DNA from: Enterovibrio norvegicus_B
Lineage (GTDB): Bacteria > Pseudomonadota > Gammaproteobacteria > Enterobacterales > Vibrionaceae
Direction: 5' to 3'
Assembly (NCBI RefSeq): GCF_002876705.1
Contig: NZ_MDAG01000001.1
Span: 1 to 64,000, forward strand
DNA: 64,000 nt
Each line of letters begins with the position of its first letter. The first letter of the stretch is position 1. Made by a program: the position numbers and the translations under genes. Shown piece by piece: positions 60,288 through 64,000 of the stretch. A model generated the notes under the pieces. It did not search any database. It worked only from the letters and a program-made list of their open reading frames with translations, and was not told where the DNA came from.

Positions 60288-61016
60288 GTGCATGCTGGAC
60301 GACTGAGCAGGCTTGCTTTGCAGTACATTAAAATCAAAGACACCATTGTTGAACAAATCCAAAGTGGCCTTCTGGCGGCGGGCACGAAACTGCCTTCTGA
60401 ACGAAAGCTCGCGGAATCTTTCAAAACCACGCGTGTAACGCTGCGTGAGGCGCTTTCTTTATTAGAAGCTGAAGGGGTGATTTTCCGTGAAGATCGCCGT
60501 GGATGGTTTATTGCCGAGCGTCCGTTACAGCTTGATTTGATGTCTGCCTATCACATTCATGCAGTGGCTCAGGCGCAAGGGAAATCAGCATCAACGGACG
60601 TGGTCGTCTCCAAGACCATGATGGCCAATAAAGAAGCGGCAGAGAAGATGGCGCTGCCACCGTTTTCTGACATTCACCATATCGAGCGAACGCATTTGGT
60701 TGATGGCCGCCCTGTGATGTACGCCATTCACTATGTCCGTGCTGACAGCACCCCCTCTTTACTGGATCATGACCTCTCTCAAGATCTCTCCGTGATTTTC
60801 GCGAACACCTTCCACCTGCGTTTTGCGCAGTGTACGTATGGCGTTTCTTCAACGTCTTTCGACAAGGACATTGCTCAAGCATTGCGTGCAACGGCAGGTG
60901 CTCCCGCTTTGTTAATTGCACGAACACATACGGACATTGATGGTGTGGTTCAAGAAGTGGTGTTAGAGCATTGGCGACACAACGCGGTTGCGTTGAATGT
61001 GTCGGCGGGTTTTTAG
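60288..61016 (+). CDS. GntR-family regulator with UTRA domain (HutC-like)
   Basis: A 242-residue regulator starting at a GTG. The winged helix covers about 10-75 (GTKLPSERKLAESFKTTRVT and EALSLLEAEGVIF). The C-terminal UTRA ligand-binding domain follows (IERTHLVDGRPVMYAIHYVR), with VVLEHWRHNAVAL at the end. Effector unknown; UTRA regulators often sense sugars or amino-acid derivatives. Convergent with a glycosyltransferase gene. Confidence 0.88.
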   Translation: MHAGRLSRLALQYIKIKDTIVEQIQSGLLAAGTKLPSERKLAESFKTTRVTLREALSLLEAEGVIFREDRRGWFIAERPLQLDLMSAYHIHAVAQAQGKSASTDVVVSKTMMANKEAAEKMALPPFSDIHHIERTHLVDGRPVMYAIHYVRADSTPSLLDHDLSQDLSVIFANTFHLRFAQCTYGVSSTSFDKDIAQALRATAGAPALLIARTHTDIDGVVQEVVLEHWRHNAVALNVSAGF

Positions 61017-61033
61017 CTCTATACCCAAACGCA

Positions 61034-62263
61034 TCACGCGTCGCGATTGGACTTCATTGATAGTTTTTCTTGGTTGTATCGTCGCGCTTCCTTCCCGAGT
61101 TGATCCCCATATGCCAACACATAAAGCGCTTCACAACGTTGTTGGTGAATTTTCTCATCATGGTGCTGTTGAACGTGCAAACGGGCTAAGCGGCCTAGCT
61201 GCAGGCGCTGGGCGACATTGGTAAACAGCTGAAGTAAACGGTCGTGGGTGTATTTTCCTTGTTTTGCACTCGACGAGAGGACAGGACGAGTTGTGCCTTG
61301 GTACTGAGGGTAAGCGTCTTGGTTCGCGAGTAAAATCGGCAGCCCCATCGACATAGCTTCTAACGTTTTCGAGGGAAACACGTATTTGCGGTGTAAGCTG
61401 GCATAGCAATCAACGTGCATGTTGAATTGGTAGCTATCAGTGAGCAGCCCGCAGAAGCGAATGGCGTTTTCAGGCAGTGCTAACCGGTCAATACATTGGC
61501 GATAGGCAGGTAAGTGTGGGCTGTTTCCTGACACCAGCAACATGGCCTGATCGGCGAAGTCATCGTCGCGTTGTCGCGCTTTCGCATAGGCTTCGAAAAA
61601 GTGTTCAACGTCCTGTGGCTCTGCATCGCATATGGATGTGCCAATGACAAACTTGTCGCTCGGTACGGGCGCTGTGCCAATCATGCGTTCTTTTGTATTG
61701 ACCTCGAGCTGTCTCAGCGGTGGACACAGGCGCTGGCTATCTATGCCGAAGCGGATCAGCTTTACCTTGTTTTCTTCTACTTGAGTATGTTGAAGAAGCC
61801 ATTGCTCGCTTTCGTCAGAGGTCGTCACAATAAAATGCGTTGAAGGGGAGAGTAAGCGGTAACGCCACTGTTCGATGAGATGGGCTAACCCTTCCGATGT
61901 GCTTGGGCTGGTAAATTGTGTGTGCAAGCGCAGTGGTGTGGCGTGTTGATAAGCAAACCATTGGATTGCCATGGTGCTGTCGCCATAAGTATGGCAAATG
62001 TCCGGTCGCAGCAGCGCTATTACGCGGCGACACTCTTTTAACCCACCGAAATTCAATACGCCTTTTGGGTTGAGTTCAATGCAGCTGGTGTTGGGGGGAA
62101 AACGCACGTTGAGCCCGGGCTGTTTTTTTAGCACCACCAAAGTATGTTCATACGCATCACTGCTGAATTGGCCGATGACATTAAACACCTGACGGTTCTG
62201 TTCAGCGTCGGCGAGATTATCGACGAAATGACAGATATGTAAGGGGGCCGTTCGGTTTATCAT
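61034..62263 (-). CDS. Glycosyltransferase, GT4-like
   Basis: A 409-residue GT-B glycosyltransferase. The ATG at 62263 (MINRTAPLHICHFVDNLA) gives the usual N-terminal fold start. The C-terminal donor-binding region has KYVFPSKTLEAMSMGLPILL, equivalent to the family E-x7-E motif, though the first Glu is replaced. No membrane segment. Possible role in exopolysaccharide or lipopolysaccharide synthesis. It is single and not in an operon. Confidence 0.82.
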   Translation of the reverse strand: MINRTAPLHICHFVDNLADAEQNRQVFNVIGQFSSDAYEHTLVVLKKQPGLNVRFPPNTSCIELNPKGVLNFGGLKECRRVIALLRPDICHTYGDSTMAIQWFAYQHATPLRLHTQFTSPSTSEGLAHLIEQWRYRLLSPSTHFIVTTSDESEQWLLQHTQVEENKVKLIRFGIDSQRLCPPLRQLEVNTKERMIGTAPVPSDKFVIGTSICDAEPQDVEHFFEAYAKARQRDDDFADQAMLLVSGNSPHLPAYRQCIDRLALPENAIRFCGLLTDSYQFNMHVDCYASLHRKYVFPSKTLEAMSMGLPILLANQDAYPQYQGTTRPVLSSSAKQGKYTHDRLLQLFTNVAQRLQLGRLARLHVQQHHDEKIHQQRCEALYVLAYGDQLGKEARRYNQEKLSMKSNRDA

Positions 62264-62512
62264 CTTCTGCTCAACACTCTCTAAGAACGTATGCGTATAC
62301 TCGCATAGCTGAGGAGTGAGAAGTTTCTGATTTAAGAGACAAGCCGACAAAAATTAAGGCGGGTGAAATACGGGGAGCGGGCAGTAATAACGGTCAAAGA
62401 GGGCGCGTCATTTTCAGCGTGAAGGATGTCGTTAGTCCGACCTTTTTCTTGGAAATACCGACATGCATTATCTCGATACAATGTGGCGGTTTGAAGTGGA
62501 TGTTTAAAACGA

Positions 62513-62537
62513 AAAAGCGACGAAGCTCGTCGCTTTT
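62513..62537 (-). terminator. Terminator of the GGDEF gene
   Basis: A perfect 11-bp stem AAAAGCGACGA/TCGTCGCTTTT with 3-base loop, 28 bp past the stop. Confidence 0.88.
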
Positions 62538-62564
62538 ATTGATGTGTAATGAGAGAAGCTCAGC

Positions 62565-64000
62565 TTAAGATTCGAACGCTTCTGAAGGAAGGGGGGCTAA
62601 ATCGAGCACTTTCACTTCTGCGCGGTTTCGACCTGCGCGCTTGGCTTTATAGAGGCGTTGGTCCGCGGTTTCTAGCAGTTGATTCGGTTGGGTTTCACCA
62701 TCTGGGGTGCAGATAACACCGCCAATACTGACCGTGATGATTCCACTGTTTTTGCTGCCTTGGTGCGAAATGCTTAAATCGCGCACTGACTGACAAAGTT
62801 GCCACGCCACTTTCTTTGATTGCTCAAGGTCTGCATCCCGAAGAAGAAAGGCGAACTCTTCGCCGCCAAATCGCGCAATCGTGGCGTTGCTTGCTGTTGC
62901 CACCTGGTTCATTGCACGCGCCACATACGTTAACACTCGGTCGCCTTGAAGGTGTCCATAAATGTCGTTGTACGCTTTAAAATGGTCAATATCGATCATC
63001 ATGATGGTGATAGACGCATTCTCATCGACCGCATCATATAAGGCGGTGTTCATGATTCGACGGAAAGGACGACGATTCAAAAGGCGTGTTAATTCGTCAG
63101 TTTCCGCTTCAACACGCAATCTTTCGTTGGCGAGAATGAGCTCTTCTTGAAGCTCGGTCATGGCAACGTGGTCGCGCTCGCGAATCGTTAGCTCACTCAG
63201 CATGGTAGCGAAACGTTTTAACAGCAGGTCTTTGTTTTCATTCCAACGCAGTGAACAATGATTGTTGGTCGCCACGAGCAAGCCAAAACTCTTACGTCCA
63301 TCGGTGAGGGGGAACATGGCCAAACTGTGAATGCCAACCCTTTCAAGGAACTGACGTTCAGTCACGGCATGATCTGACATGTTGTTGGTGTCAATGATCG
63401 CGGTGTCACGCACATCCATTAACCAACGCTTGAGCTTATACATGTCGGTGAAATCGATGTCTGGCTCATCACTAAATTCTGGGTATGAAGCGCGATACTG
63501 CACGTTGTTGTAATCAAAGGCTAACCAGAAGATGTGGTCTGTTTCCAACAGGGATGCCATGCGTGACATGCTTGCTTGCACATCGTTTTCAACATCGGTT
63601 TTATGGCCTTTGAGCAGACGTAACGATAGGTCTGCCAACAGTTTGTTCGCTTTGTTCTGCCAATCTAGCTCTAACGTCCTCGCATTCACTTCTTCTGCCA
63701 GCAAGGTTTTGTGCTGTCTCAGTGTGCGCTCTTCCAGCTTTTTCTCAATGAAGTCGGCACGAACACGTTGATACAGTGCTTGCACGGAATTAGAGACTTG
63801 GCCGATCTCATCTTCACATTTGATCAGTGCGTCAGGCAGAACAAATTTACCGACTTTGGTTAGGTCTATTTTATCGACGTGTTCTGCCAGCGTTTTCATT
63901 CGGCTGGTGAAGGTGCGCTGAACAATAAACAGCAGTAGCAGTGCGATCACGAAGGCTTCGAGCAGATAAACCATGGCCACTGAGCTGGCACTTGTGATGG
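62565..64000 (-). CDS. GGDEF diguanylate cyclase, 5' part outside window
   Basis: At least 471 residues; the frame stays open to the window edge, so the N-terminus is missing. What is seen: a membrane helix (LLEAFVIALLLLFIVQ), a HAMP-like region, a coiled coil, a GAF-like domain (about 120-265) and a C-terminal GGDEF domain (about 290-455). The active site is RFGGEEFAF, intact. The allosteric RxxD site five residues before it is not present (TASN), so product inhibition may be absent. It would make cyclic-di-GMP, probably sensing a periplasmic signal. Confidence 0.9.
   Translation of the reverse strand, partial: ITSASSVAMVYLLEAFVIALLLLFIVQRTFTSRMKTLAEHVDKIDLTKVGKFVLPDALIKCEDEIGQVSNSVQALYQRVRADFIEKKLEERTLRQHKTLLAEEVNARTLELDWQNKANKLLADLSLRLLKGHKTDVENDVQASMSRMASLLETDHIFWLAFDYNNVQYRASYPEFSDEPDIDFTDMYKLKRWLMDVRDTAIIDTNNMSDHAVTERQFLERVGIHSLAMFPLTDGRKSFGLLVATNNHCSLRWNENKDLLLKRFATMLSELTIRERDHVAMTELQEELILANERLRVEAETDELTRLLNRRPFRRIMNTALYDAVDENASITIMMIDIDHFKAYNDIYGHLQGDRVLTYVARAMNQVATASNATIARFGGEEFAFLLRDADLEQSKKVAWQLCQSVRDLSISHQGSKNSGIITVSIGGVICTPDGETQPNQLLETADQRLYKAKRAGRNRAEVKVLDLAPLPSEAFES

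Overview
The window looks like part of a chromosome of a marine gammaproteobacterium of the family Vibrionaceae. The reasons are a MaoP (DUF413) gene, a secreted GH18 chitinase, a Vibrio-style zwf-pgl-gnd operon, attC sites of the chromosomal-integron type and ordinary enterobacterial/vibrio-like signals. The genus cannot be fixed from sequence alone; a Photobacterium, Grimontia or Enterovibrio-like organism would fit. No tRNA, rRNA, CRISPR array or replication origin was seen.

Layout. 1-14.1 kb is ordinary chromosome: an ArsR-controlled permease, maoP, a zinc-ribbon/HTH protein, a chitinase, two lipoproteins, and a LysR plus thiolase/CoA-transferase operon for acetoacetate or short-chain acyl-CoA use. 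14.2-19.0 kb is an AT-rich cluster of integron-type gene cassettes with attC sites but no integrase. It is broken by a REP-associated tyrosine transposase (RAYT) element and ends in an IS110/IS1111 remnant. 19.1-36.4 kb is again core-like: a Trp-rich small protein, aspartoacylase, a MocR/flavin-protein pair, a ynbABC-like phospholipid operon, an RNA helicase, a Zur-type zinc-uptake regulon (znuA divergent from znuC-znuB-gamma-CA-cobW), yghU and several unknowns. 36.5-46.8 kb is accessory DNA: an IS3 fragment, an acyltransferase, RAYT copies in several states of decay, a ruined Phd/RelE toxin-antitoxin pair, a VOC cassette, and a second attC cassette cluster in the opposite orientation. 47.4-64 kb is core-like: the pentose-phosphate operon, an RTX protein, a DJ-1 family protein, an McbG/Qnr-like pentapeptide protein with a MerR regulator, a NADAR protein, and a regulatory/exopolysaccharide-like group (PrsR-like regulator, PqqD-like peptide, GntR regulator, GT4 glycosyltransferase). 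The window ends inside a GGDEF protein.

The most unusual structure is a pair of 186-bp blocks in inverted orientation (14183-14368 and 46776-46961). Their ends are nearly identical (39/42 and 57/61 bases), their middles have diverged, and each stops exactly at a GTTAT that looks like an integron recombination boundary. From each block a cassette cluster reads inward, so a 32.6-kb interval with about 18 kb of core-like genes is bracketed by two convergent, integrase-less arrays. Several attC sites are cut off after their first half, and the cut lies next to RAYT or IS1111-type sequence. The cassettes carry HEPN-like, GIY-YIG, HNH-like and FtsK-gamma-like proteins, which suggests a defence or DNA-transaction role.

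A second system worth attention is at 58-62 kb: an NtrC/PrsR-like activator that has lost the GAFTGA sigma-54 contact loop, next to an orphan PqqD-like gene and a glycosyltransferase.
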